Shown: positions 1-10,370, counted from the first letter of the stretch. The stretch is DNA of 64,000 nucleotides from Candidatus Jidaibacter acanthamoeba (GCF_000815465.1 NZ_JSWE01000058.1:62001-126000); one strand, 5' to 3'. A program made the numbers and translations. The notes: generated by a model from the sequence alone, not told the origin.

Positions 1-1052
1 GTAAAGTTGCTTAAAAGAATTGCATCTTTAGAGCTAACTATTTCAGGAGCAATGCCTAAAAATTCTACTAAGCGTTCGGTAGCGCCGGCTGCTTTTTGTA
101 AATCTCCCATAGTTTCCGCTAAAGCACCGAATGCACCGGCTGCAACTACAGCTAAAAATATAAAAGAGGAAAGTTCTCCGGGGGTGAGCGTCCCATCAAG
201 AACCTGGTGTCCGCCTACCCATAGAATCAATCCGATTGAACCGAATACTAAGCTGATAACGATTGAAATAAGGAATGCTCTGCTTTTTATCCGCTTTAAG
301 GAGGTATCTATAACTTCACCTAGCTTGTTCCTAAAGATTATTTTTTCTTCATCTTCATGGGTATAAGCCTGTATAGTTTTTATGCCGGTTATCGTCTCTT
401 CGGTATGAGCTGAGACTTCCGCAACTTTATCTTGAGAAAGCTTAGAATAAATGCGCATTTTCTTACCGAAAAATACTATCGGTAAAATAACGAGCGGAAT
501 AACTAACCCCATCATTCCGGCAAGTTTAGGGCTCGTGGTAATTAATAAAATCACCCCACCGATCAGCATCAAAAAATTACGCATTGCCATTGATAAACTG
601 GTTCCGATTACTGTTTGAAGCAGGGTGGTATCAGTAGTCATACGAGATAGAATTTCTCCTGACTTATTGCTTTCATAAAAACTTGGTGATAATCTTAGGA
701 TTTGATGGTAAATATCACGCCTGATATCAGCGATCGCTTTTTCCCCGACTAAGGTGATGAGGTAGTACCTCGCAGCAGTGGAAAATGCAAGTACCAGTAT
801 TGTACAAATCAAATAAATTAAGGCTCTGTCCAACATGGCAGGGTTGTGTTGACTTAAACCTGAATCAATGACATATTGTAAGCTTCTACCTATAATTAAT
901 ACTGATGATGAGGTGAAGATTAAGGCTATTATCATTAAAAATACTTGGTACTTATAGGGCTTAATATATTTAATTAAATATTTTAGGCTTTTAATATTTT
1001 TTGATTTAGGCTCTGATGAAAAAGCAGAATTTAAACTATTTTTTTTGGACAT
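1..1052 (-). CDS. ABC exporter (MsbA-like), transmembrane half, cut by the window edge
   Basis: The minus-strand frame opens at ATG 1052 and is still open at base 1, so about 350 N-terminal residues are visible. It reads as a type I ABC exporter membrane domain: a charged N-terminus, then membrane segments near residues 35-55, 75-95, 155-175, 180-195 and 260-280. The coupling segment with GEILSRMTTDT (about 130) and the later TIQAYTHE and GGHQVLDGTLTPGEL stretches are typical of the MsbA/BmrA/ATM1 fold. The nucleotide-binding domain would lie beyond base 1. The family exports lipids, lipopeptides or drugs; the substrate cannot be told from this half. It is transcribed divergently from degP across a 121-bp gap. 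Confidence 0.85.
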   Translation of the reverse strand, partial: MSKKNSLNSAFSSEPKSKNIKSLKYLIKYIKPYKYQVFLMIIALIFTSSSVLIIGRSLQYVIDSGLSQHNPAMLDRALIYLICTILVLAFSTAARYYLITLVGEKAIADIRRDIYHQILRLSPSFYESNKSGEILSRMTTDTTLLQTVIGTSLSMAMRNFLMLIGGVILLITTSPKLAGMMGLVIPLVILPIVFFGKKMRIYSKLSQDKVAEVSAHTEETITGIKTIQAYTHEDEEKIIFRNKLGEVIDTSLKRIKSRAFLISIVISLVFGSIGLILWVGGHQVLDGTLTPGELSSFIFLAVVAAGAFGALAETMGDLQKAAGATERLVEFLGIAPEIVSSKDAILLSNF

Positions 1053-1103
1053 ATTTTTTAATTTATAAAAGGTATATCTTACCTATTAAACTAAAATACG
1101 CTT

Positions 1104-1130
1104 TTGAAAAAGATAAAGTTTTGTTATAAA
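1104..1130 (+). promoter_or_regulatory. Possible sigma70-like promoter of degP
   Basis: TTGAAA at 1104-1109 and TATAAA at 1125-1130 are separated by 15 bp, a short spacing, in the AT-rich gap between the divergent ABC exporter and degP. The match could be chance in such AT-rich DNA. Confidence 0.3.
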
Positions 1131-1173
1131 TTAATTTTTAGGTAAACTTAAAACAAAAGGATAATTTTTTATT

Positions 1174-2607
1174 ATGATGAGATATATTGCGTTTATATTT
1201 ATAATAGTTTTAAGTGTAGGTGAAATTGTTGCGGCTGCGCAGCCGCCTGCTTCTTTTGCCGATATCGTTGAAAAGGCAATACCTGCGGTTGTAAATATCT
1301 CCACAACTCAAAAAGTTGATATGAGAAATAAAAATTTTTCTTTAAATGATCTTCCTGATAATCCGCAGGATTTATTCGAATTCTTTGAAGCTGATCCTAA
1401 TTCGCGCAAAACTAGAAAAATAAGATCTTTAGGATCTGGTTTTATCATTGATCCGCAAGGTTATATTGTAACCAATTATCATAATATAGCAGATGCTGAT
1501 GAAATTGAAGTAATGCTCGGCGATGAAAGTCCTGAAAGATATAAAGCTAAGGTTCTAGGGAAAGATCCGAAAACAGATTTAGCTTTACTTAAGATTAATG
1601 CTAAAGATCCTCTTCCGTTTGTGAAATTCGGTAATTCGAATGAATCAAAAGTCGGGGATTATGTTATAGCAATCGGTAATCCTTTCGGTTTAGGCGGAAC
1701 CGTGACCGCTGGAATTATTTCGGCTAAAGCCAGATATTTAAATAATTCGCAGTATGATGATCTTATCCAAACCGATGCCTCAATAAACCGTGGCAACTCG
1801 GGTGGACCTATGTTTAATATGAAAGGTGAAGTAATCGGGGTTAATACTCTCATCCTTTCTACAACAACAGGGGGTAATATAGGGATTGGCTTTGCTATGC
1901 CTTCTGCAATTGTTGAGCCAATAATTGATCAGCTGAGAAATAAAGGCGAAATAAGCCGCGGTTGGCTTGGGGTTTTAATCCAACCGGTTGATGAGTATGT
2001 TGCTAAATCAATGGGGTTACAAAAAATTAAAGGGGCATTGGTTGCTGAAGTTGTTAAAGATAGCCCCGCAGATAAAGCCGGAGTCAAGGTCGGGGATATT
2101 ATTTCAAGATTTGACGGTAAAGAAGTAAAAAATATTCATAAACTGCCCAGAATGGTTTCCGAGACCCAGATTAATAAACGGGTTAGTATTCAGGTATTCA
2201 GAAACGGTAAATATGAAGTACTTAATACCGTTATTGAAAAACCTGCAAACGACTCATTTGGTGAGGAAACTGAAGATACCGAGGCTAATCAGGGAAGTCC
2301 TGAAAAAATCGGTCAGGTTATCCTTGGCATAAGAGTTGCCGATCTGAACAATGCTTTGAGGAGCAAGTTTAAAATCGAGCCAACCCTAAGCGGAATTATA
2401 GTATTGGGAGTCAATCGTAATTCCCCTGCAATCGAAAGCGGAATTAGTGCCGGAGATCTTATTCAACAGATAGGTAATAAGAAGATTACTACCATCAAAG
2501 ACTTTGAAAATGAAATAAATAATATTAAGTCTTTAGGTCATAAAAAGGCAATGATATTAATTAATAAAGGCAATGGAACCAGATTTATCTTAATTGACTT
2601 AGAGTGA
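1174..2607 (+). CDS. degP: Periplasmic serine protease Do/HtrA (DegP family)
   Basis: This 477-aa protein has an N-terminal signal segment (residues 1-22, ending in an AAA run), a trypsin-like domain and two PDZ domains (about 260-355 and 380-475). The catalytic triad is visible: His103 in TNYHNI, Asp135 in KTDLALL, and Ser209 in RGNSGGPMF. The family degrades or refolds misfolded envelope proteins in the periplasm. AAAGGA at 1156-1161 precedes two adjacent ATG codons (1174 and 1177), either of which could serve. The glycosyltransferase gene follows with no gap, so the two are probably cotranscribed. Length and domain order are normal for Do proteases. Confidence 0.95.
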   Translation: MMRYIAFIFIIVLSVGEIVAAAQPPASFADIVEKAIPAVVNISTTQKVDMRNKNFSLNDLPDNPQDLFEFFEADPNSRKTRKIRSLGSGFIIDPQGYIVTNYHNIADADEIEVMLGDESPERYKAKVLGKDPKTDLALLKINAKDPLPFVKFGNSNESKVGDYVIAIGNPFGLGGTVTAGIISAKARYLNNSQYDDLIQTDASINRGNSGGPMFNMKGEVIGVNTLILSTTTGGNIGIGFAMPSAIVEPIIDQLRNKGEISRGWLGVLIQPVDEYVAKSMGLQKIKGALVAEVVKDSPADKAGVKVGDIISRFDGKEVKNIHKLPRMVSETQINKRVSIQVFRNGKYEVLNTVIEKPANDSFGEETEDTEANQGSPEKIGQVILGIRVADLNNALRSKFKIEPTLSGIIVLGVNRNSPAIESGISAGDLIQQIGNKKITTIKDFENEINNIKSLGHKKAMILINKGNGTRFILIDLE

Positions 2608-2612
2608 TACAA

Positions 2613-3773
2613 ATGGAGAACATTCCCAGGGTGCTGCAAATTTTACCGAATCTTATTTCAGGGGGAGTAGAGCGCGGCACCTTGGAAATAGCAAGTGCTT
2701 TAATTAAGAATAATTACCAAGCTTTCGTTTGCTCATGGGGTGGAGGAAAGATGATAAATGACTTAAAGCACATGGGAGCTAAGCATATAAGTTTACCTGT
2801 CCATAGTAAAAATCCGCTTAATATAATATTAAATATTTTTAGACTCAAAAAAATTATTAAGGAAAATGCTATTAACATAGTGCATGCAAGATCAAGGGCT
2901 CCGGCATGGAGTTGTTATTTTGCCTGTAAGTTGACCGGAGCTAAATTTGTCACCACTTTCCATGGTACGTATACTGCTGATAACTATATTAAAAAATATT
3001 ATAACTCAATAATGCTTAAGGGCGATAAAGTTATAGCAATTTCTAAATTTATTTATAATCATATACTTAAAACTTATAGTATTTTAAACGATAAATTGAT
3101 TGTTATAAATAGGGGTGTAGATCAAGCATATTTTTCTCCTTCTCTTGTTAATGAGCAGAGACTATTTTCTTTAAAACAAAATTTAAAACTGAGTAATAAT
3201 TTTTTAAAAAATAAAAAGATTATTATTATGCCGGCAAGGTTTACTCGTTGGAAAGGGCATTTATATTTACTTAAAATTTTTAAGCTACTCCTGGAAGAAA
3301 ATTTTTTATGTTTAATGGTGGGTGCGTCTGAAAGCAGACATAAGGAATATTTAAAAGAGGTCAGATTATGTATTAGTAAATATGGCTTAAAAGATAAGGT
3401 TATAATTACCGGTGAAGTTAAAGATATGCCTGCACTTTACATGTTAGCGGATTTTGTAATATCTGCCTCCTTAAAACCTGAAGCATTCGGCAGGACTATC
3501 ATTGAAGCTCAAAGTATGGGTAAAATTATCATTGCAACCAAAGAAGGCGGCGCAACTGAAGAGAGTATTGTTGATAAATCCACCGGGTTTCATATTCCAA
3601 ATGATAATGAAAAAGAAGCAAGCAAAGTAGTTTTATCTGCGCTAAAGCTAACTCAAGATAAATATAATGAAATAACTTCTAAGGCTTTACATGATGTAAA
3701 GAAAAATTTTTCTTTACAGACTATGTGCGACAAGACCTTGGAAGTTTACCAAACTTTACTCGCTAAGCAATAG
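2613..3773 (+). CDS. GT4-family glycosyltransferase
   Basis: The protein is GT-B fold, retaining GT4-like. The N-terminal Rossmann half has the glycine-rich GGVERGTLEIA stretch. The C-terminal half has ARFTRWKGH and the EX7E-type segment EAFGRTIIEAQS that contacts the donor nucleotide sugar. An in-frame GTG at 2604 overlaps the degP stop (GTGA). I prefer ATG 2613, which has AGAGTGA just upstream, giving 386 aa. No N-terminal signal is visible, so it should act at the cytoplasmic membrane face on a lipid-linked or LPS-type acceptor. Donor and acceptor are unknown. It follows degP immediately and may share its transcript. Confidence 0.85.
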   Translation: MENIPRVLQILPNLISGGVERGTLEIASALIKNNYQAFVCSWGGGKMINDLKHMGAKHISLPVHSKNPLNIILNIFRLKKIIKENAINIVHARSRAPAWSCYFACKLTGAKFVTTFHGTYTADNYIKKYYNSIMLKGDKVIAISKFIYNHILKTYSILNDKLIVINRGVDQAYFSPSLVNEQRLFSLKQNLKLSNNFLKNKKIIIMPARFTRWKGHLYLLKIFKLLLEENFLCLMVGASESRHKEYLKEVRLCISKYGLKDKVIITGEVKDMPALYMLADFVISASLKPEAFGRTIIEAQSMGKIIIATKEGGATEESIVDKSTGFHIPNDNEKEASKVVLSALKLTQDKYNEITSKALHDVKKNFSLQTMCDKTLEVYQTLLAKQ

Positions 3774-3871
3774 CTTAGGAATGTTTTTAATATTTAATCA
3801 ATTTATATATTGAAATAACTAATTTAAAATTTTAAGATAATGTTAAAATTATTTTAAATTATCTTAAATAT

Positions 3872-4876
3872 ATGAATAGAGCATATAATTTAAAACATAA
3901 TAACCACAAATATAAAAAGCTAGAACTTACTTGCAACTTATGTAACTCATCTGATCATGAATTAATAACAAGTAAAGATTATGAGGATTATAAAAGTTTT
4001 AAAGTATTGTGCCGTGAATGCGGGTTAATTTATAGTAACCCCGTCCCTACCCTTGAAGGGCTAGAACTTTACTATGAGCAAAAAAGTGAAAGGTATTCCG
4101 GTGAAATTTTTATCCCGAAACTAAGAAGAATTTATCGCTCAGCTTTAAGAGCAATTTATCGCTATAACCGAATAAAACATTATTTAAAAAAAGGCATAAA
4201 TGTCTTAGATAGCAGCGCATGCATCGGGGAATTTGTTTATTTACTCGAGCAGAAAGGAAGCCATGCCATCGGTGTTGAACATAACAATTATCTTATTCAA
4301 TATGCTAGAAATGAGCTTAAAATTAATATAGAAAGGCATTTTTTAGATAATATTAAAATGCCTGAGGAAACTTTTGACATAATAACTGCATATCACATTT
4401 TGAATTTATGTCTTAATCCTTTAGAAGTACTAAAAAAATATTGGAGTTTCTTAAAAACGGATGGAATTTTAAACCTTGAGGTACCTAATATTGATGCAAG
4501 GCATATTGCCCCATACCATAGATTTCGGTTTAAATATTTTTATAATTTTAATCTCCACACGATAAAAATGTTAGCAAGGAGAGCAGGATTTGAGGTGGTA
4601 AATACAATAATTATCCCCAAGAGCATGCATATAAATATGATACTTAAGAAAGGTGAACCTTATCAAGATGAGGTTAGTGATGCTCAGAATTATGTGATGG
4701 TCAGGAATTCTATTATAGGGTATAAAAGCTTAAATTTTCTGGTTTCACCGTTGCCTTATTTAAAAGCAATGGACAATATAAAAAAATATATGGTTTTAAA
4801 CAAAGCGGTTAAAGAATACTCTTCCGGTAAAGAAATACTGGATGATTGCTTTGCTAAAATACCTGAATTTAAGTAA
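3872..4876 (+). CDS. SAM-dependent methyltransferase with N-terminal zinc ribbon
   Basis: This 334-aa protein begins with a zinc-ribbon-like CNLC...CREC pair (about residues 21-51). A class I methyltransferase core follows (about 105-200). The SAM motif is degenerate: LDSSACIGEF replaces the usual LDVGCGxG, though the following acidic VEH is kept. Zinc-ribbon methyltransferases of this layout often modify sugars in surface glycan pathways, which suits the glycosyltransferase 98 bp upstream; that link is inference. No strong ribosome binding site is visible. Its stop overlaps the stop of the convergent RND gene by 8 bp. Confidence 0.75.
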   Translation: MNRAYNLKHNNHKYKKLELTCNLCNSSDHELITSKDYEDYKSFKVLCRECGLIYSNPVPTLEGLELYYEQKSERYSGEIFIPKLRRIYRSALRAIYRYNRIKHYLKKGINVLDSSACIGEFVYLLEQKGSHAIGVEHNNYLIQYARNELKINIERHFLDNIKMPEETFDIITAYHILNLCLNPLEVLKKYWSFLKTDGILNLEVPNIDARHIAPYHRFRFKYFYNFNLHTIKMLARRAGFEVVNTIIIPKSMHINMILKKGEPYQDEVSDAQNYVMVRNSIIGYKSLNFLVSPLPYLKAMDNIKKYMVLNKAVKEYSSGKEILDDCFAKIPEFK

Positions 4877-7800
4877 TGGTTAAGCTTTTTTTATTTAATG
4901 ATTTAAAAACAATATACATAAAAGGAATTATAATTAAGGTAAATATTGTTCCTATGGTTAAGCCGCCAACAAGAACATAACCGATTGCATTTCTTGCTTC
5001 AGCGCCTGCTCCAAAGGATAAAATTAACGGGACTGAACCGAAAACCATCGCAAAAGTTGTCATCATTATAGGTCTTAAGCGTAGTTTTGAAGCTTCAATT
5101 ACTGCTTCCATACAGGAAGCATTCTTCTCTTTTACAATGTTATTGGCAAACTCAACAATCATAATACCGTGTTTTGAAATTAACCCGATAAGAGTAATAA
5201 TCCCGATTTGACTGAAAATATTTATACTATTGCCGCTAAGCTTAGTAAATAATAGTGCACCAAAGCAACCGAGGGGTACGGTAAAGATGATAATCAAGGG
5301 ATCGATAAAGCTTTCAAATTGAATTGCCAAAACCGCATAAATAAAAAATATGGCAAGCGCTATAAGGAATAACATTTGTAAATAAGTATGCCGGAATTTT
5401 TCCAGCTTTTCACCTAAATCAATAATAATGCCCGGCTCATTAATATTATGTATAAAGTTATTAATTTCTTTATATGCTTGGTCAAAATTAACCTCAGGCT
5501 TTAATTCGATATTGATTTTAGCCGCACGCATTTGATTATGATGCCTTAACTCATTTGCTTTAGCGCTTAACTTAAGCTCGGAAAAACCTCCGAGAGAAAC
5601 CGGTATATTATTATTAAATATATAAATTTCATTAATATTTTTAGGTTTATAATTTAAGGATAAATTAACATTGTAAGAGATACCGTCTTTTAAAAAGTTT
5701 TGAACATATTTACTGTCAAAAGAAACAGCTAATAAATCAGATATGTGTTGGGGTAAAATATTAAGTTGAGAAAATTTATATTTATTAAATTTTAAATCAT
5801 AGCCTATATTATTTAATTCCAGGTTATGAGTTACTTCTTTAAAAAGAGGGATCTTCTTTAAGGTATTAACCATGTCATCAAGTGTTTTGATTAGTTCCCG
5901 GTAGCTAAGCGTTGTTTTAACAATAAAATTTATCTCTCCGCGATTATCAGATTCCATGCCCGGTAAGTTACTATCTTCGCTCCAAATGGAGGTTTGCACC
6001 GAAGGTATTAATTTTGCTTTTTCCTGATATTCTTCTTTTACTTCTTTTGCGGAACGCTTCCGCTTCGACCAATCGTTGAGCACATTTACAATTTGGCTGC
6101 CATGCTTAGAAATAAAAGCAACTTTCTTATTTATTTCACTAATACTATCTGAAGCTCTTTCTACACGTATGCTATAATCATCAAACTCATTCAAAGAAAT
6201 GCCGGATAATTTTTGTATGAATGCTCCCACTATTCCTCGATCTTCCTTAGGTGCCATTTCTTTCGGAATAAAGTTATATATGATTGCACTTCCTACTATT
6301 AATAGAGCAAGTGTAGTTGATAATAATATTTTCTTAGGTAAAATTTTTGATAATAGAGTTTGGTATTTAGTTTCAATTTGATAAATCAGGAGATCAATTT
6401 TCGGTAGAATATTGTGGTTGCCGGGTTTTAAAATTTTTGCTGCCAGCATAGGAGAAAGAGTAAGTGCAACTATTCCGGAAACCACAACGCTTCCTGCAAG
6501 CGCTACTGCAAATTCAATAAATAGCTTTCCGATACTTCCCTGCATAAAGGCAAGCGGTATAAATACGCTACTTAAAGTAAAAGTCATTGCAACAACAGCA
6601 AACCCGATCTCTTTACTTCCCTCTTTAGCAGCTTGGAGAGGAGATTTGCCCATCTCAATATATTTATATATATTTTCTAAGATTACAATTGCATCATCCA
6701 CTACTAAGCCAATAGAAAGCACCATTGCAAGTAAAGTTAAAGTGTTCAAAGAAAACCCCAACATATCCAAAATAGCAACACATCCTGCCATGCATATCGG
6801 GATGGTAATAAGCGGAATTAATGCTGCTCTTATATTTCTCAGGAAAAGGAATATAATAAGCACAACAAGAATAACTGCTTCTATAATAGAGCTTTTTACA
6901 TTGTTTAAGGAAAAGCGAACAAAATCACTTTTATCATATTCCGAAGTTATTATATAATCGGCGGGGAGAGTTTGCCGGATCTTTTCTAATTTTTTAGTTA
7001 GCTGCTCGGAAACTTTAAGAGGATTGGAATTTATAGTTTTCTTAACTGCTATCATAATTCCGGGCTTGCCGTTTATTCTAATCCTAAAGTCTTCATTTCC
7101 TTTTAACTTTATGTCTGCAATGTCTTTTAGGGTAATGGTAGTTGAGCCCTGATTTTTAATAACTATATTGCTGAAATCTTGCTCATTAAGGCATGAAATA
7201 TCTAATGTAATAGGAATCGAATCATTAATTTTTCCGGCCGGAAGGTTGGTCGCATATAATTTCAGCTTATCAAGTATATCAGATACATTAATTTTATATA
7301 AATATAATTTATTACGGTTTAGGGTAATTTGCATTGAATAGGAAGCACCCCAAATTTGAGCATCAGCTACGCCCGGAATGCCGATTAAATTATTTTGTAT
7401 GTTGAGAAAAGCAAAATGTATTAGTTCTTCCGAGCTCTTATTGGGGTTAGTAATTGAGATATAATAAAAAGGATCGTCATCGTCGTTATTTTCATAAATT
7501 TGAGGTTCTTTTATATCTTTAGGTAACATGCTTCGCATGGTTGCAACTTTCTCTCTAACATCGGAAAGGGCTTTGCTGAACTCAACTTCTTCGGAGAATT
7601 TTAGAGAGATTTTAGCTTCTCCATAAGTAGAAGATGATTTAATCTTAGTTAAGCCGTTAATACCTGCGAGTTCATTTTCCGCAGTAAAAGCTATCTCCGA
7701 TTCAACTACTTCAGCACTTGCATTAGGGTAAGGAATTCTAATAGTTATTTCAGGAGTGGTTATATCGGGATATTCACGTAGGCTGATGTTTTTAAAGGCC

Positions 7801-7880
7801 AATAACCCGATAATTACAATTAAGATATTTATAATTGTAGCAAAAACAGGTCTCTTAATAAAAAAAACCGGTAGTTTCAT
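4869..7880 (-). CDS. RND efflux pump inner-membrane subunit (AcrB/MexF-like)
   Basis: At 1003 aa this is a full-length RND transporter. It has an N-terminal membrane anchor (about residues 10-30), a large periplasmic porter loop, membrane segments from about 335, a second periplasmic loop and a C-terminal membrane block from about 840. The proton-relay acidic pair is present in TM4 (LVVDDAIVILE). RND pumps of this class expel drugs, detergents or lipophilic molecules using proton influx, in a tripartite complex. Its start overlaps the adaptor stop by 4 bp, so the two are translationally coupled. No outer-membrane TolC partner lies in this window. Confidence 0.93.
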   Translation of the reverse strand: MKLPVFFIKRPVFATIINILIVIIGLLAFKNISLREYPDITTPEITIRIPYPNASAEVVESEIAFTAENELAGINGLTKIKSSSTYGEAKISLKFSEEVEFSKALSDVREKVATMRSMLPKDIKEPQIYENNDDDDPFYYISITNPNKSSEELIHFAFLNIQNNLIGIPGVADAQIWGASYSMQITLNRNKLYLYKINVSDILDKLKLYATNLPAGKINDSIPITLDISCLNEQDFSNIVIKNQGSTTITLKDIADIKLKGNEDFRIRINGKPGIMIAVKKTINSNPLKVSEQLTKKLEKIRQTLPADYIITSEYDKSDFVRFSLNNVKSSIIEAVILVVLIIFLFLRNIRAALIPLITIPICMAGCVAILDMLGFSLNTLTLLAMVLSIGLVVDDAIVILENIYKYIEMGKSPLQAAKEGSKEIGFAVVAMTFTLSSVFIPLAFMQGSIGKLFIEFAVALAGSVVVSGIVALTLSPMLAAKILKPGNHNILPKIDLLIYQIETKYQTLLSKILPKKILLSTTLALLIVGSAIIYNFIPKEMAPKEDRGIVGAFIQKLSGISLNEFDDYSIRVERASDSISEINKKVAFISKHGSQIVNVLNDWSKRKRSAKEVKEEYQEKAKLIPSVQTSIWSEDSNLPGMESDNRGEINFIVKTTLSYRELIKTLDDMVNTLKKIPLFKEVTHNLELNNIGYDLKFNKYKFSQLNILPQHISDLLAVSFDSKYVQNFLKDGISYNVNLSLNYKPKNINEIYIFNNNIPVSLGGFSELKLSAKANELRHHNQMRAAKINIELKPEVNFDQAYKEINNFIHNINEPGIIIDLGEKLEKFRHTYLQMLFLIALAIFFIYAVLAIQFESFIDPLIIIFTVPLGCFGALLFTKLSGNSINIFSQIGIITLIGLISKHGIMIVEFANNIVKEKNASCMEAVIEASKLRLRPIMMTTFAMVFGSVPLILSFGAGAEARNAIGYVLVGGLTIGTIFTLIIIPFMYIVFKSLNKKSLTIT

Positions 7881-8860
7881 TTGCTGTACACTTCAACAGG
7901 GTTGCCGTCTTGGATATTGCTTTGACCGTATAAGATAACACTATCCCCTTCCTCCAGACCCTCAATTATTTCTACCATCTTATCAGTTTGTTCTCCAATT
8001 TTTACTTCAAAAGATAAAGCTTTACCTTCCTTAATTTTAAATAGATGACTTTTTCCTTCTTTCATAAAAATAGCGCTTTTTGGTATAACTAAGGCTGCTT
8101 CTTTTTTATTCATTATAATAAAAACTTCAACAATATTACCGATCATAAAATTTAAATGATTATCTCCCTCGTCTAAATCAATTTTAGCATCAACCATTCG
8201 AGTTTCTTTATTTACAATATATTCAATTGAGCTAATTTTAAATTTTTTACCCAATACTAAAACTTCAGTATTAGTACTAATTTTAGCTGCTAAATTTTCA
8301 GGAATATTTAATTCAATCTGCATTTGATTAGGGTTATAAAAAGCCACTATCTCACTTCCTGCTTTTAAGTGAGAGCCTTGTTTAGCTTTAAATATTCCAA
8401 GTTTGCCATCAAAGGGAGCTCTGAGGTAGCTATCCTCTAGTTGTTTTTTAGCTTTAGTTAAATTTTGCCTTTCAAGGTGCCATTTTTGCTTTTTATCTTC
8501 AAACTCTTCTCGTTTTAAATAACCTTGAGTATGAAGTTTTAAAGCACGATCATATTGTTCCCTAGCTATTTTCTCCGATTGAGTTGCAAGCTGGTAATTA
8601 TTTGAAGTATCCTCATTTTCTAATTCGGCGATTATAGTACCCCTTTTAGCGGTAGCGCCGTCACTCAAGTATATCTCGGTTAAAATTCCGTTATACTTAG
8701 CGGTAAATACCGTCTCCTGCTTTGAAGTTATAGTGCCGATCAGGTTAACTTGCGAGGTAAAAACTTGCTTTTTTGCAATTATGGTTTCGACCAGCTTTGC
8801 TTCTTGCGCATATAAATTGAAAGGAAGTAAAGCGCATAACAATAATATAATTCTTAACAT
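7877..8860 (-). CDS. RND periplasmic adaptor (HlyD/AcrA-like membrane fusion protein)
   Basis: The 327-aa protein has an N-terminal signal (residues 1-18, ending LYAQ). A split lipoyl/biotinyl-like domain (TAKYNGILTEIYLSDG and later DSYLRAPFDGKLG) flanks a short alpha-hairpin (about 75-140). Beta-barrel and membrane-proximal domains follow (SAIFMKEGKSHLF region). This is the usual adaptor that bridges an RND pump to an outer-membrane channel. It overlaps the pump gene by 4 bp. There is no lipobox cysteine, so the protein is probably soluble or membrane-anchored by its leader. Confidence 0.92.
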   Translation of the reverse strand: MLRIILLLCALLPFNLYAQEAKLVETIIAKKQVFTSQVNLIGTITSKQETVFTAKYNGILTEIYLSDGATAKRGTIIAELENEDTSNNYQLATQSEKIAREQYDRALKLHTQGYLKREEFEDKKQKWHLERQNLTKAKKQLEDSYLRAPFDGKLGIFKAKQGSHLKAGSEIVAFYNPNQMQIELNIPENLAAKISTNTEVLVLGKKFKISSIEYIVNKETRMVDAKIDLDEGDNHLNFMIGNIVEVFIIMNKKEAALVIPKSAIFMKEGKSHLFKIKEGKALSFEVKIGEQTDKMVEIIEGLEEGDSVILYGQSNIQDGNPVEVYSK

Positions 8861-8950
8861 TATAAGTCTTACTTTATCTATTAACAGAACATTATAACCA
8901 ATAAAAAGAAATTTAAAATTAAAAAGTTTTAATTTGTTTTAAGTTCACTT

Positions 8951-10264
8951 TTATAAAGAGCTTTGCTGGTTTTCCGTATTTATTGAAAATTCTAATTCTT
9001 TAAGCCTACGCAGGAAAAAATATTTCTTAAATTTATCCTTTTTAGTTAAGTAAAGAGTAGTAAGGAATAGTGCACACACCCCATCCAGAAAGAATGCTCC
9101 GGCGTATATTATTTGAGTTTTCTCAACTAAATATAAACATACCATCGTGCTTGTGCCGCCGAATATAGCTATCCCTATATTAAGGCTAAATGCAATACCG
9201 GAATATCTTTGCTCAGGCGGGAATAGATTTATCATTACCGGGTAAAGCGGTGCATAGTTCATTGCGACTAAAGTTGAAAGGGCAAGAATACCGAGTAGGG
9301 TAGTAATCATGATCCCACTTGCAATCATTTGATAAATAGGGATGGAAAACAGCATCATTAATACACATGAATATGCCATAGTTTTTCCGTAACCGAACCT
9401 ATCGGAAAAAACTCCCATAAGCGGCAATAGTACAACTAAACTTAAGTTTGCAAATGCACTGTAATATAATGCTGTATTGGTATCATACCCCACAATCTTA
9501 TGAAGAAAAATATTCAAAAAAGTCATCACTGAATAAGCGGCAGTGCTGGTTATTGCACCTAAGGCTATAGTAAAAATAACGTTTTTTAAGTTAGTATTCA
9601 GCGCAGCCTTGATTGGAAGTTCTACTACTTTATTTTCACTAATAATTTTTTCAAATGCCGGAGTTTCTTCAACCTTAAGCCTAATATATAAACCTGCGAT
9701 TCCAAGCACGCCGCCGAGTATAAATGCGTATCTCCATGCAGAGCTTTCTACGCCGAATATATTATTAAGTACAATTCCGGTTACTATAGCAAGTAATATA
9801 CCTAAAGTTAGGGCAGCATTGACGATCCCGCCGATTAAACCCGGTTTAATCTTATTTAAGTGTTCCATAATGAAAATGGAAGCGCCTGCACCCTCACCAC
9901 CAACGCATATGCCTTGTACTAGTCTACATAATATTAGCAGTATCGGTGCCAGTATACCTATAGTTTGATAATCAGGCATTAAACCGATTAAGAAAGTTGC
10001 AACTGCCATTATTACAACCGATACTGTAAGAGCAGTTCTTCTGCCGAGCTTATCTCCAATATGCCCGAAAATAAGGCCTCCCAGGGGGCGCATTAAAAAA
10101 CCGACGGCAAATATTCCAAGACTTGAAAGTATTTGAATTAAAGGGGAGCTATTCGGAAAAAATAATTCTCCGATTTTAACACTGAAAACTGCATAAATGG
10201 TAAAGTCGTAAAATTCCAATATATGCCCTATGGTAGCTGCAGCTACTATATTAAACGCCCTCAT
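8951..10264 (-). CDS. MFS transporter of the metabolite:H+ symporter type (ProP-like)
   Basis: The protein is 437 aa with about twelve membrane segments. The family features are an acidic N-terminal membrane motif (EFYDFTIYAVF), a glycine/proline-rich segment (FLMRPLGGLIFGHIGDKLGRR) holding the MFS loop 2-3 signature, and a second GDK/SDRFG loop near residue 280. ProP-like carriers take up osmolytes, carboxylates or amino-acid derivatives with protons and are amplified in Rickettsiales. The C-terminal coiled coil of osmosensing ProP is absent, so osmosensing is unlikely. The substrate cannot be assigned. It is divergent from scoA. Confidence 0.88.
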   Translation of the reverse strand: MRAFNIVAAATIGHILEFYDFTIYAVFSVKIGELFFPNSSPLIQILSSLGIFAVGFLMRPLGGLIFGHIGDKLGRRTALTVSVVIMAVATFLIGLMPDYQTIGILAPILLILCRLVQGICVGGEGAGASIFIMEHLNKIKPGLIGGIVNAALTLGILLAIVTGIVLNNIFGVESSAWRYAFILGGVLGIAGLYIRLKVEETPAFEKIISENKVVELPIKAALNTNLKNVIFTIALGAITSTAAYSVMTFLNIFLHKIVGYDTNTALYYSAFANLSLVVLLPLMGVFSDRFGYGKTMAYSCVLMMLFSIPIYQMIASGIMITTLLGILALSTLVAMNYAPLYPVMINLFPPEQRYSGIAFSLNIGIAIFGGTSTMVCLYLVEKTQIIYAGAFFLDGVCALFLTTLYLTKKDKFKKYFFLRRLKELEFSINTENQQSSL

Positions 10265-10370
10265 TCTTTGTTCCCCTTAACTTATTTTATTTTATGTTAA
10301 TCAACTGTGTTTTATAAAACAATATAATTAATTAACTAATTTATTATATTACCGTAGACTGGCATAAAAT

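Noticed and set aside
6412-6957. 181-aa plus-strand open frame
   Set aside because: It lies wholly inside the RND pump gene on the other strand, which has clear family motifs; the plus-strand product shows no recognisable domain.
8880-8950. AT-rich hairpin between the MFS and adaptor genes
   Set aside because: AAATTAAAA/TTTTTAATTT pairing is expected by chance at this base composition and has no GC stem.
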